From positions 4,898,001-4,962,000 of the forward strand of contig NZ_CP041730.1 of the NCBI RefSeq assembly GCF_007431345.1: 64,000 nucleotides of DNA, written 5' to 3'. The translations under genes were made by a program, and so were the position numbers. Below are positions 27,987 through 37,036 of the stretch, piece by piece (positions within the stretch are counted from its first letter, which is position 1; each line of letters begins with the position of its first letter). The stretch is from Chitinimonas arctica. GTDB taxonomy: Bacteria; Pseudomonadota; Gammaproteobacteria; Burkholderiales; Chitinimonadaceae. The notes under the pieces were generated by a model. The model saw only the letters and a program-made list of their open reading frames with translations. It was not told the DNA's origin and searched no databases.

Positions 27987-28493
27987 TCAACCGCCAAATT
28001 TGCGGAATGCCAGGCTGATCATCGCGGCAGCCTGCTGCAGGTATTGCATGTCGGCTTGCGACCAATTGCGGATCTCGGCGCAGTTTTCGCAACAGACCCA
28101 GCCGATCTGGCGAGTGTCGAACTCTATGCCGACGCTGAGCTGGGAGTAGATATTGAGCGGTTCGAAATAGCTCTCGCTGAAGCCGGCGGTCGATGCATGC
28201 TGCCGGGCATCGTCGGCGACGATCTTGTGCATATCGCGCAAGGCGGCGAAAAAGTCGGCGAAGTCATCCTCGCTCAGCAATTCTCCATTCGACCAATGAC
28301 CATCGCTGACATCGTACAAACTCTCGCATACCGCCCGGTCCTGCAAGTCGCCGTCGTAGAACCATACACTGGCGCGACTCGCCGCCATTTCCTGAACAAT
28401 TGCCCGGGTCAGCATCTGAAAGAACTTTGGCCGGTCCAGCTTGCCTTCGCCCAGTAGGCCAAACAGGTTCTTGAGCAAATTTGTATCGTGCAT
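27987..28493 (-). CDS. GAF-domain protein
   Basis: The 168-residue soluble protein is a single GAF-like domain: RASVWFYDGDLQDRAVCESL, NIYSQLSVGIEFDTRQIGWVCCEN and the closing ADMQYLQQAAAMISLAF. A Cys pair (VCCENC) in the last strand is unusual. There is no output domain, so it may bind a ligand and act on a partner. It reads in the same direction as moeB, 70 bases upstream. Confidence 0.85.
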   Translation of the reverse strand: MHDTNLLKNLFGLLGEGKLDRPKFFQMLTRAIVQEMAASRASVWFYDGDLQDRAVCESLYDVSDGHWSNGELLSEDDFADFFAALRDMHKIVADDARQHASTAGFSESYFEPLNIYSQLSVGIEFDTRQIGWVCCENCAEIRNWSQADMQYLQQAAAMISLAFRKFGG

Positions 28494-28585
28494 GGCTATC
28501 CCCGACTACGTCCATAAGCTTGGTTTGTTATAGCTGCGCGTGTGGGAAAAGGGGAGTTTGGCGATATTGGGCAATCCACATCGCA

Positions 28586-29590
28586 TCACTGGCTGTCGAG
28601 CAAGGTCACGCCGACGCCGATATAGGTACTGCGGTGGTTGTAGTCGATCAGGCTTTCGCCGTAGCCATTGAATAGCTGGACATAGCCTTTGAGGTTGCCG
28701 CTGAGGGGAAAGGCCCAATCGAGCTGGGCGGCGCCACGCGAACGGCCGGCGCCCCTGAAGGTATGGCGGCCCATCACGGTGACGAGATGATCGCCGAAAC
28801 GCCGACTGAGGGTAATGTCGCCGCGTCCAATATGGTCGGCGATATCGGGATTATCGTCGCTGCCGCCTTCCGGCAAGCGCCACCACGGCCGTAATACCAG
28901 GGTCCAGTCATCCTTTTCCAGCCCAATGGTGGCGATGCCGCGATTCCAGCTGCGCGACAAGGGTACCGAGCGGCCATTGGATTGATGGTTGAAACCCAGC
29001 GACAGCATTTTGCCCTGCCAGCCGAATAGCCGGTATGGCGTGCGGAAAACCAGCATCGCCTCCGGCTCATAATTGGTCTCGCGGAAGGGCCGGGAGTTAT
29101 CGGCATCGTAGATTTGCCAGCGGGATGTCTGCGTATAGGCCGCCCAAAGGTCGCCGTTTTCGCCGAACAGGTTTTGCGCCAGCTTGGTCTTCAGGCTGAA
29201 CTGGAATTTGGCTTCGGTATCCTGCAAGCGCTGCGGCGTGGTGGTCCGGTGATCGGCCGCAGGGCTATGGGGCATACGATTGGAACGGACGTTATAGGAA
29301 ACCGGTAAAAAGTAATTGGCCCGGTGGGAGCGCAATACAAATGCGCCCAATTTACTTTTCGGCTCCAGCTCCCAGCCGGCATCGAGCTGCGTGGGAGAGG
29401 CGGGCTTGCCTTCCGCTACAGCGGGCTTTTGCTGCGCCGCCTTCGATTCGGCCTGGAATCCCAGCGCCGCGTCATAGCAGGCCAGGCGCGCCGTATCCGC
29501 GGCGATGTCCAGGCATTGGTTCGGCCCAAGCGGACTGGCCAGCACGCTGCTGCCGAGCAGCGCGAAGGTGGATAGATAGATACGCGTCAT
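28586..29590 (-). CDS. pldA: Outer-membrane phospholipase A1
   Basis: The 334-residue protein has a signal peptide (to about residue 18) and a 12-strand beta-barrel. The PldA catalytic motif NHQSNGRS (His and Ser) is followed by SRSWNR with the third catalytic Asn. It hydrolyses phospholipids that reach the outer leaflet. The extra N-terminal QCLDIAADTARLACYD segment is common in betaproteobacterial PldA. Start MTRIYLSTFA has GGGAG upstream. Confidence 0.95.
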   Translation of the reverse strand: MTRIYLSTFALLGSSVLASPLGPNQCLDIAADTARLACYDAALGFQAESKAAQQKPAVAEGKPASPTQLDAGWELEPKSKLGAFVLRSHRANYFLPVSYNVRSNRMPHSPAADHRTTTPQRLQDTEAKFQFSLKTKLAQNLFGENGDLWAAYTQTSRWQIYDADNSRPFRETNYEPEAMLVFRTPYRLFGWQGKMLSLGFNHQSNGRSVPLSRSWNRGIATIGLEKDDWTLVLRPWWRLPEGGSDDNPDIADHIGRGDITLSRRFGDHLVTVMGRHTFRGAGRSRGAAQLDWAFPLSGNLKGYVQLFNGYGESLIDYNHRSTYIGVGVTLLDSQ

Positions 29591-29727
29591 TGCCGCTCCC
29601 TGGATTGCCGGGCAGTTCAGCCCGGGACATAAATAGCAAGCTCGTGAATAGCAAGCCGCGTGCCCGTGCGTAATCGGGTTTCGTGTATTACTGTACAGAA
29701 GCACGATGGCTAGCCTGGGGAGGCGAT

Positions 29728-30840
29728 GTGGACAGCGAGCAGGTCAATTTCGAGCTGTTGCAGGATGTGATGACCGAACTGCAGGATCACCTTCCCTTGC
29801 TGGAGGACGATCTGCATCAGTTGGTGCGTTTTCCGGAATCGGTCGAACTGGTCGCCAGTGCCTTCCGCCATATGCATTCCATCAAGGGCGACTTCAGCTA
29901 TTGCCAGGCAACGCCGATCGCTGAATTCGTGCATAGGCTGGAAAACGTCATGCAAAGCCTGCGGGAGCGGCGTTACCTGAGTTCGGCCTTGATCTCGGAA
30001 GCGATACTGCAGAGCATGGACAGGGTGCGCGACATGGCCATGGTGTTGCGTTCCACCCGCCGTTTCGACGAAACGCCGCTCACCGGCTTGCTGGCCAGCA
30101 TCGATGAGCTGGCGGAGGCCGGAAGTCAAGCGGCGGCGGACCAGGCGGCACGCCATATCCTGTTGGCCGCCCATAGCCCGGGCGAGCTGCTGCAAACGGT
30201 AAGCCGCTGGGCACCCGCCGGCGCCGAGGCGACGCCGGCCGCGGCGGCGGCGGTCAATAGCGATGCCGCCTTGCGGCTGGGGCAGCAGCTGGCATCGGCC
30301 TTGGGCGCCCGCCACCCGCCTTGGCATGATCGCGCCGCCAGGCAATTGGCCATGGTGCTCGAATTGAACCGGCATCATTCCCAGAAGGTGGCGGAAGCGC
30401 CGCTGACGCTGGCTGTCTACTGGCATGACGTGGGCCTGCTGGCCTTGCCCGATGCCTTGCTGGCCAACCCGCCCCGCGCCAAGGACCCACAGTGGCCTGA
30501 CTGGTGCCAGCATCCGGAGCGGGCGGCGCAATGGCTGCTGACGGTGGACCCCGGCTGCGAGGAAGCGGCGCAGATCATCAGGCAGCATCATCAATGGTCC
30601 GACCGGCGCGGTTTTCCGGCCCGCCTTGGGTCCGAGCCCTTGCATCCCGGCGCGCAGATGGTGGCATGCGTCGATCTTTTCCAGGACAGCGTGGCGGGCC
30701 TCTGCGGGGAAGAATATCGGCGCGCGGCATTGCGCGCGGTTTTCGATATCCATGGCGACCTCGACACCCGCTTCGATGCCTTTCTGATCAATGCCTTCCA
30801 GGCGGTTTCGCGCGATTGGTCGCAACACGCGGCGACTTAG
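29728..30840 (+). CDS. Hpt domain fused to a degenerate HD-GYP-like domain
   Basis: The 370-residue protein starts at a GTG with GGAGG 4 bases upstream. Residues about 5-110 are an Hpt (histidine phosphotransfer) domain with the phospho-acceptor in FRHMHSIKGDFSY. Residues about 195-365 resemble HD-GYP: HHSQKVAEAPLTL, AVYWHDVGLLALPDALL and IRQHHQWSDRRGFPARLG, where GFP replaces GYP. HD-GYP domains degrade cyclic di-GMP, so the fusion could link phosphorelay to c-di-GMP or be a non-catalytic relative. Divergent from pldA. Confidence 0.85.
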   Translation: MDSEQVNFELLQDVMTELQDHLPLLEDDLHQLVRFPESVELVASAFRHMHSIKGDFSYCQATPIAEFVHRLENVMQSLRERRYLSSALISEAILQSMDRVRDMAMVLRSTRRFDETPLTGLLASIDELAEAGSQAAADQAARHILLAAHSPGELLQTVSRWAPAGAEATPAAAAAVNSDAALRLGQQLASALGARHPPWHDRAARQLAMVLELNRHHSQKVAEAPLTLAVYWHDVGLLALPDALLANPPRAKDPQWPDWCQHPERAAQWLLTVDPGCEEAAQIIRQHHQWSDRRGFPARLGSEPLHPGAQMVACVDLFQDSVAGLCGEEYRRAALRAVFDIHGDLDTRFDAFLINAFQAVSRDWSQHAAT

Positions 30841-30977
30841 TCGGCAAATCTTGCACTTCGCTGCCGGAACCGTACCTTGGCGTAGCTCTCTACATCCGCT
30901 AAGCTGCCGCGCTGTCGTATCGATTCAGCGCCGCCTTGGCCATCCGGGCCGGCAGGCCGCGATCCTGGAATAAAAAA

Positions 30978-30997
30978 CCGTCGCCTTGCCGCGACGG
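30978..30997 (-). terminator. Hairpin before zipA with minus-strand U tract
   Basis: A 7-bp GC stem (CCGTCGC / GCGACGG) with 6-nt loop. On the minus strand it is followed by six T. It faces away from zipA and no minus-strand gene precedes it, so it may block antisense transcription, or the hairpin may act in the zipA leader beside its GGGGAGATAAGAAGG ribosome site. Confidence 0.35.
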
Positions 30998-31011
30998 GGA
31001 GATAAGAAGGC

Positions 31012-32073
31012 ATGACCGATTTTCAGTGGATCACCCTCGGCCTCGGCCTTGCCCTGGTGGCAAGCGTCTGGGCGTTCAATAGCTGGCAGGAGTGGCGTTT
31101 CAAGAAGCGCGCCGCAGAGGCCTTCGCCAAGAACCACCCCGATGTCCTGCTCGACACGCCCAAGAATATGGTGCGGCAGGGCGAGGCAGCAGTGCGCTTC
31201 GAACCCTCGCTTTCCCCGCTGGCCACCCCGGCCGAACCGGTTGCGGCCCAGCCCAACCTGCTCGAGCTGAGCGAATCGATGGAGCTGGCGGTGGCGGTAC
31301 TGGACCCCGCGCTCGACTATGTGGCGGAAGTCCATCCCGGCATGCCGGTGGACTTCGCCGTTATTCCTGCCGTGGAAGTAGGCAAGCGGGTACGCATGCT
31401 GGGCCTGGGCGAAAGCGACGAGTGGGAAGTTCCCCGCGCCGGCAAACGCTATGACGAGCTGCGCATCGGTTTGCAATTGGTGGATAGGCAAGGGCCGGTC
31501 AGCGAAGCGCAATTGCTGTTGTTCTGCGAGCAATGGAAGACCTTTGCCGAAAGCGAAGGCGGTGTTGCCTCCTTCCCGCGCCGCGAGGACAAACTGAGGG
31601 TCGCCAAGGAGCTGGATGCCTTCTGCGTGGAGGTCGATATGCAGATCGGCCTCAATGTCGTGACCAGCCGCAACCCATTCGCCATGAATCGCATCCGCGC
31701 CATGGCGGAAGGCGCTGGCCTGGTCCTGGAAACGGACGGTTTGTTCCATGCCCGTTCCGAGTCGGGGATGGCCTTGTTCAGCCTGGCCGATCGCCACCAC
31801 CGCCCGCTCGATGCCCTGGACGATACGCCCTCCGTTACCCTGCTGCTGGATGTGCCCCGGGTGGCCGGCGGCGAGCAGGCCTTCGACCGGATGGCCGACC
31901 TGGCCCAGCAGATGGCGCTGACCTTGGGTGGCGACCTGGTGGACGATGACAATCGCTCGCTCAAGCCCGCCGATCTGGCCGCTATCCGCAAGCAGTTGGA
32001 AACCATCTATGGTCGCATGGACGATCGTGGTATTCCCGCCGGCGGCGTGGCCGCACTTAGACTTTTTTCCTGA
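31012..32073 (+). CDS. zipA: Cell division protein ZipA
   Basis: The 353-residue inner-membrane protein tethers FtsZ to the membrane. An N-terminal anchor (WITLGLGLALVASVWAF) is followed by a short variable linker (about residues 30-110) and the FtsZ-binding C-terminal domain (about residues 210-345, ELDAFCVEVDMQIGLNVVTS ... VTLLLDVPRVAGGEQAF). Immediately upstream of ligA, a conserved zipA-ligA pairing. Confidence 0.93.
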   Translation: MTDFQWITLGLGLALVASVWAFNSWQEWRFKKRAAEAFAKNHPDVLLDTPKNMVRQGEAAVRFEPSLSPLATPAEPVAAQPNLLELSESMELAVAVLDPALDYVAEVHPGMPVDFAVIPAVEVGKRVRMLGLGESDEWEVPRAGKRYDELRIGLQLVDRQGPVSEAQLLLFCEQWKTFAESEGGVASFPRREDKLRVAKELDAFCVEVDMQIGLNVVTSRNPFAMNRIRAMAEGAGLVLETDGLFHARSESGMALFSLADRHHRPLDALDDTPSVTLLLDVPRVAGGEQAFDRMADLAQQMALTLGGDLVDDDNRSLKPADLAAIRKQLETIYGRMDDRGIPAGGVAALRLFS

Positions 32074-32080
32074 AGACAGC

Positions 32081-34168
32081 ATGAGTATCACTTTCTCCGA
32101 ACGCGCCGCGCAATTGCGCGCGCTGCTGAACCGCTATGGCGTCGAATACCACGTATACGACGCGCCCAGCGTCCCCGACGCCGAGTACGACCGCCTTTAC
32201 CGCGAGCTGGAAGCGCTTGAAGCGGCCCATCCCGAATTGAAGGTGTCCGACTCGCCGACCCAGCGGGTGGGTGGGCGGCCGCTGTCGGTATTCGAGCAGG
32301 TCGAACACACGGTTTCCATGCTGTCGCTGAACAACGCCTTTGCCGACGAGGACGTGCAGGCTTTCGACAAGCGCATCCGCGAAACCCTCGGCACCGAGCG
32401 GGTCGCCTACGATGTCGGGCCCAAGTTCGACGGCCTGGCCATCACCCTGCGTTACGAGCACGGCCTATTCGTGCAGGGCGCTACCCGCGGCGATGGCACC
32501 ACGGGTGAGAACGTCACCGCCAATCTCAAGACCGTTCGCGCGATTCCGCTGCGCCTGGACTGCGCGCATCCGCCGGCCTTGTTGGAGGTGCGCGGCGAGG
32601 TGCTGATGCTTCGCAAGGATTTCGAACGCCTCAATAGCGAGCAGGCCGCTCGCGGCGACAAGCTTTTCGCCAATCCGCGCAATGCCGCGGCCGGTAGCCT
32701 GCGGCAGCTCGATTCCAGGATCACCGCCAGCCGGCGGCTGATGTTTTTTGCTTATGGCCTGGCGCAACTGGACGGCGCCGCATGGCCCGATAGCCAGTCG
32801 GCCATCATGGCCATGCTGAAGACTTTCGGCTTTCCCGTCTGTGAATACGCGGAACGGGTCGAGGGCGTGGCGGGCTTGCTGGCCTACTACCAGCGGGTCG
32901 GTGCGATGCGGGCGGCGATGCCCTTCGATATCGATGGCGTCGTTTACAAACTCGATATGCTGGCCGATCAGGCCAGGCTGGGCTATGTGTCGCGGGCGCC
33001 GCGCTGGGCGATTGCCCACAAATACCCGGCGGAAGAGGCGCTGACCGTGGTCGAGGCCATCGATATCCAGGTAGGCCGTACCGGTACGCTGACGCCGGTG
33101 GCGCGGCTGCAGCCGGTCTTTGTCGGCGGTGTCACCGTCACCAACGCCACGCTGCACAATCTGGATGAGTTACATCGCAAGGATGTGCGCTTGTTCGATA
33201 CGGTGGTGGTGCGACGGGCCGGCGACGTGATCCCCGAGGTGGTGGGCGTCTTGCTGGAACGCCGGCCCATGATGGACGCCCCGGCCGACTCGGCCAATGA
33301 ACGGACCCCGCAACACCCCCCTTTCGCCATGCCGGCCGCCTGTCCCGTGTGCGGCTCGCATGTGAGCCGCGAGGAAGGCGAGGCGGCCTATCGGTGTACC
33401 GGCGGCCTGGTTTGCTCGGCCCAGCGCAAGCAGGCGCTGCTGCATTTCGCCGGTCGCCGCGCGATGGATATCGAAGGCTTGGGCGACAAGCTGGTGGAGC
33501 AGCTGGTCGATGTCGGCCTGGTGCGCACGCCGGCGGATTTTTACAAGCTGGGCATCGTCAAACTGGCCGAGCTGGAGCGCATGGCCGAGAAGTCGGCCGC
33601 CAATTTGCTGGCCGGTATCGCCAAAAGCCGGGACACCACGCTGGCGCGTTTTATCTACGCCTTGGGTATACGCAATGTCGGCGAAGCGACCGCCAAGGAT
33701 CTGGCGCGTCACTTCGGCAAGCTGGATGGCTTGGTGGCGGCTGCCACCGTGGCCGATGAGGCCGCCGCCCTGGCAGCGCTGCAAGCGGTGCCGGACGTCG
33801 GGCCGGTGGTGGCGCAAAGTATTCGCGACTTCCTGCTGGAGGGGCACAATGTCGAGGTGATCGAGCAGATGCGCGCTGCCGGCGTGAGCTGGCCGGAACA
33901 TGAACCCAGCGAGGCGCTTGCCAGCGGACCGCTGCTGGGCAAAACCCTGGTGGTCACCGGTACGTTGCCCACGCTCAGCCGCGAAGATGCCAAAGCCTTG
34001 ATCGAAGCCGCCGGCGGTAAGGTGGCCGGCTCCGTGTCGAAGAAAACCAATTACCTGGTGGCCGGCGAAGCCGCGGGTTCCAAGCTGGATAAGGCACAGG
34101 AACTGGGCGTGCCGATACTGGATGAAGCCGGATTGCAGGCTTTACTGACCGCGCCCCAGGACAATTGA
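32081..34168 (+). CDS. ligA: NAD-dependent DNA ligase
   Basis: The 695-residue enzyme seals nicks using NAD. Order: domain Ia (YHVYDAPSVPDAEYDRL), adenylation domain with Lys115 in GPKFDGLA, OB fold, a four-Cys zinc finger (CPVCGSHVSREEGEAAYRC ... C), helix-hairpin-helix repeats and a C-terminal BRCT domain (LLGKTLVVTGTLPTLSREDA). Length matches E. coli LigA (671). The ATG lies 7 bases after zipA; the open frame extends into zipA but MSITFSERAAQL is the natural start. Confidence 0.98.
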   Translation: MSITFSERAAQLRALLNRYGVEYHVYDAPSVPDAEYDRLYRELEALEAAHPELKVSDSPTQRVGGRPLSVFEQVEHTVSMLSLNNAFADEDVQAFDKRIRETLGTERVAYDVGPKFDGLAITLRYEHGLFVQGATRGDGTTGENVTANLKTVRAIPLRLDCAHPPALLEVRGEVLMLRKDFERLNSEQAARGDKLFANPRNAAAGSLRQLDSRITASRRLMFFAYGLAQLDGAAWPDSQSAIMAMLKTFGFPVCEYAERVEGVAGLLAYYQRVGAMRAAMPFDIDGVVYKLDMLADQARLGYVSRAPRWAIAHKYPAEEALTVVEAIDIQVGRTGTLTPVARLQPVFVGGVTVTNATLHNLDELHRKDVRLFDTVVVRRAGDVIPEVVGVLLERRPMMDAPADSANERTPQHPPFAMPAACPVCGSHVSREEGEAAYRCTGGLVCSAQRKQALLHFAGRRAMDIEGLGDKLVEQLVDVGLVRTPADFYKLGIVKLAELERMAEKSAANLLAGIAKSRDTTLARFIYALGIRNVGEATAKDLARHFGKLDGLVAAATVADEAAALAALQAVPDVGPVVAQSIRDFLLEGHNVEVIEQMRAAGVSWPEHEPSEALASGPLLGKTLVVTGTLPTLSREDAKALIEAAGGKVAGSVSKKTNYLVAGEAAGSKLDKAQELGVPILDEAGLQALLTAPQDN

Positions 34169-34232
34169 CCCGCTGGTTGCCAATTCGCGACTTTCGAAGA
34201 ATCGTGTTTCGACCACATAGAGACCGAAAGAC

Positions 34233-35117
34233 ATGCAAAAAGTCACCAAAGCTGTATTTCCGGTAGCGGGCCTGGGCACCCGCTTCTTGCCTGCGACCAA
34301 GGCCAGTCCAAAGGAAATGCTCAATGTGGTCGACAAGCCGCTGATCCAGTACGCGGTCGAAGAGGCGGTCGCCGCCGGCATCACCGATATGATCTTTGTC
34401 ACCGGCCGCAACAAGCGGGCGATCGAGGACCATTTCGACAAAGCCTACGAACTGGAAACCGAGCTGCTTGCCAAGGGCAAGCACGAGTTGCTGGAAATCG
34501 TCCGCAATATCCTGCCGCGTACCGTCAGCTGTGCCTACGTCCGCCAGCCGGAGGCGCTGGGACTGGGCCATGCGGTGCTATGCGCGCGGCCGCTGATCGG
34601 CGACGAGCCCTTCGCGGTGATCCTGGCGGACGACCTGATCGACGCGCGCAAGCCGGTAATGCGGCAGATGGTCGAGCTGTATGAAGACAGCCATAGCTCG
34701 GTGATCGGCGTGCAGGACATCCCGCGCGAGGAGACCGGTTCCTATGGCATCGTGGTGGTGGAGAAGAATGGCGAGGGCCGCTTGAAGCTGAGCGGCATCG
34801 TCGAAAAGCCGCAACCGGAGGACGCACCCTCCACCCTGGCGGTGGTTGGCCGCTATATTCTCAGCCCCCGCATCTTCCGCCACCTGGTCAATGCCAAGCC
34901 GGGCAAGGGAGGCGAGATCCAGCTGACCGATGCCATCGCCGCCTTGCTGGAAGAAGAACGGGTGCTTGCCATGCCGTTCGAAGGGCGCCGCTATGACTGT
35001 GGCTCCAAATTGGGATATCTGGAGGCGACACTGGCCTATGGGGCCCGTCATCCGGAGATCGGGCCCGCCTTCAGTGCTTTTTTGCAGCAATTTTGCCGGA
35101 CGAATGGACTCCAATGA
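34233..35117 (+). CDS. galU: UTP-glucose-1-phosphate uridylyltransferase
   Basis: The 294-residue enzyme makes UDP-glucose for polysaccharide and LPS synthesis. It shows KAVFPVAGLGTRFLPATKAS, PKEMLNVVDKPLIQYAVEEA, FAVILADDLID and YDCGSKLGYLEA, all typical of bacterial GalU. Its stop overlaps the next start (ATGA), so the acetyltransferase gene is translationally coupled. Confidence 0.97.
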   Translation: MQKVTKAVFPVAGLGTRFLPATKASPKEMLNVVDKPLIQYAVEEAVAAGITDMIFVTGRNKRAIEDHFDKAYELETELLAKGKHELLEIVRNILPRTVSCAYVRQPEALGLGHAVLCARPLIGDEPFAVILADDLIDARKPVMRQMVELYEDSHSSVIGVQDIPREETGSYGIVVVEKNGEGRLKLSGIVEKPQPEDAPSTLAVVGRYILSPRIFRHLVNAKPGKGGEIQLTDAIAALLEEERVLAMPFEGRRYDCGSKLGYLEATLAYGARHPEIGPAFSAFLQQFCRTNGLQ

Positions 35118-35560
35118 AACTGTTTCAACTCCATGCGGGCGATTCGCTCGACGAAGCCGCCCGCCTGTTCGATGCCTACCGGCAGTTCTACCGGCAACCC
35201 AGTGACCTCACCGCCTGCCGTACCTGGCTGGGCATGCGCCTGGGCGCCGGCCAATCCGTGGTTTACCTGGCGGAGGAAGCGGGCAGGGCAGTGGGCTTTA
35301 TGCAGCTCTATCCCGGCTTCTGCTCGGTCGCCTTGGCTCCCATCTGGACCTTGTACGACCTTTATGTCGCACCCGAGGCCCGGGGCAAAGGCGTAGCCGG
35401 CCTGTTGCTGGATGAGGCGCAGCGCTTTGGACAAGCCAGCGGTGCGACCTACCTGCAACTGTCGACCGCGCACGACAACCATGCCGCCCAGCGCATCTAC
35501 GAGGCGCATGGCTGGCAGTACGACAGCGTGTTCCGCAACTACACGCTGACACTCGAATAA
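35114..35560 (+). CDS. GNAT-family N-acetyltransferase
   Basis: The 148-residue protein is a single GNAT domain: acetyl-CoA motif A is LYDLYVAPEARGKGVAGLLL and the C-terminal AQRIYEAHGWQYDSVF closes the fold. Start MKLFQLHAGD overlaps the galU stop by 4 bases. The substrate is unknown; closest in style to GNATs acting on small amines or protein N-termini. Confidence 0.9.
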   Translation: MKLFQLHAGDSLDEAARLFDAYRQFYRQPSDLTACRTWLGMRLGAGQSVVYLAEEAGRAVGFMQLYPGFCSVALAPIWTLYDLYVAPEARGKGVAGLLLDEAQRFGQASGATYLQLSTAHDNHAAQRIYEAHGWQYDSVFRNYTLTLE

Positions 35561-35639
35561 GCCCGCTTGGCGCGGAGCGTCATTTCACGCTTAATATTGG
35601 GCTCAGCCCGCCCACCAAGAACAACAGAAGGGATTGCGC

Positions 35640-36386
35640 ATGCTCGCCATCATTGGCGGAACCGGCTTGACCCGGCTCAAGAATCTGAATATCACGCACC
35701 GGCAGGTGATCCGTACCCCCTATGGCGAGCCCTCCGGCGCGCTGACCTTTGGTGAAATCAACACCCACCAGGTGGTATTTATCGCTCGCCACGGTTACGG
35801 CCATACCATCCCGCCGCACGAAATCAACTACCGCGCCAATATCTGGGCGCTGGCGGAACAAAAGGTCAAGCGGGTAGTCTCGATCTGTACCGTGGGGGGC
35901 ATTCGCGACGATCTGCCGCCCGGTACCATCGTCGTGCCCAACCAGCTTATCGATTACACCAATGGCCGCAAGCACACTTATTTCGAAGGTGGCGAGAAGC
36001 CGGTAACCCATATCGACTTCACCGAGCCCTATTGTCCCAAGCTGCGCGCGCGCCTGCTCAAGGCGGCCAAGGCCAGTCACCAGCATGTGCTCGATGGCGG
36101 CGTATATTCGGCCACCCAGGGCCCGCGGCTGGAAACCGCCGCCGAGATCAACCGCCTGGCAGGCGACGGTGGCGATATGGTGGGCATGACCGGGATGCCG
36201 GAAGCCGCCCTGGCCCGCGAGGCCGGCCTGAGCTATGCCGCCATCGCCGTGGTGGCCAACTGGGCCGCCGGACGGGGCGATAGTCGCCACCATGTTGATC
36301 TGGCCGCGGCCGCCGGGGTGTTCGATACCGCCATCGAACACGTTCACCGAATTCTGGAAGCATTGGTAAAAGTCGATGGCGATTAA
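35640..36386 (+). CDS. S-methyl-5'-thioinosine / 5'-methylthioadenosine phosphorylase family protein
   Basis: The 248-residue purine-nucleoside phosphorylase-family enzyme has LAIIGGTGLT, FIARHGYGHTIPPHEINYRAN and ATQGPRLETAAEIN with the substrate-recognition motif VGMTGMPEAALAREAGLSY. The family salvages methylthioadenosine from polyamine synthesis. Many proteobacterial members act on the deaminated nucleoside MTI; I cannot decide from sequence. Start ATG with AAGGGA upstream was chosen over a TTG two codons earlier. Its stop overlaps def by 11 bases. Confidence 0.9.
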   Translation: MLAIIGGTGLTRLKNLNITHRQVIRTPYGEPSGALTFGEINTHQVVFIARHGYGHTIPPHEINYRANIWALAEQKVKRVVSICTVGGIRDDLPPGTIVVPNQLIDYTNGRKHTYFEGGEKPVTHIDFTEPYCPKLRARLLKAAKASHQHVLDGGVYSATQGPRLETAAEINRLAGDGGDMVGMTGMPEAALAREAGLSYAAIAVVANWAAGRGDSRHHVDLAAAAGVFDTAIEHVHRILEALVKVDGD

Positions 36387-36912
36387 AGAAATCGTAAAAA
36401 TGGGCGATCCGTTGCTGCTGCGCACCGCCGCACCGATACGGGCGGACGAATTCGGCAGCGCCGCGCTGGCGGAGCTGATCCAGGACCTGAAGGACACCAT
36501 GGTGGCCCAGAACGGCGCCGGCATCGCCGCGCCGCAGATCGGCGTATCCAAGCAGCTGACCATTTTCGGCGGCTTCAAGAGCGCGCGCTATCCCGACGCC
36601 GAGGAAGTGCCCTTTACCATCCTGTGCAACCCGGTGCTGACCCCGCTGGGAGAGGAGATGGCCGACGACTGGGAGGGCTGTCTATCGGTGCCCGGCATGC
36701 GTGGCCTGGTGCCGCGCCATACCCGCCTGCGCTACCAGGGTCTGGACGAGCATGGCATGCCCATCGACCGTAGCGTGGAGGATTTCCACGCCCGGGTCGT
36801 GCAGCATGAGTGCGACCATTTGTTTGGCATGCTCTACCCGATGCGGATGCGTGATTTGCGCAGCTTCGGCTTTATCGACGCCTTGGGCATGGGGGATTTG
36901 CCGGAGGAATAG
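36376..36912 (+). CDS. def: Peptide deformylase
   Basis: The 178-residue metalloenzyme removes the N-terminal formyl group from nascent proteins. All three motifs are seen: NGAGIAAPQIG, EGCLSVPG (metal Cys) and QHECDHLFG (two metal His and catalytic Glu). The start overlaps the end of the phosphorylase gene. Unlike many genomes it is not next to fmt, so a second def may exist elsewhere. Confidence 0.97.
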   Translation: MAIKEIVKMGDPLLLRTAAPIRADEFGSAALAELIQDLKDTMVAQNGAGIAAPQIGVSKQLTIFGGFKSARYPDAEEVPFTILCNPVLTPLGEEMADDWEGCLSVPGMRGLVPRHTRLRYQGLDEHGMPIDRSVEDFHARVVQHECDHLFGMLYPMRMRDLRSFGFIDALGMGDLPEE

Positions 36913-37036
36913 ATGGTTTGGCCTGTATCCGGCCCCTGCAAAGGGCGCCCGGATCGGCCCGGACGCTGCTTGTGCCTTGTTTGATCACCGTTTCGGAACT
37001 ACCTTGGGAATCTCTGAACAAAAGAATCGAGCGGCC

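Noticed and set aside
29710..30828. 372-codon minus-strand ORF
   Set aside because: Antisense to the Hpt/HD protein, which has recognisable motifs and a ribosome site.
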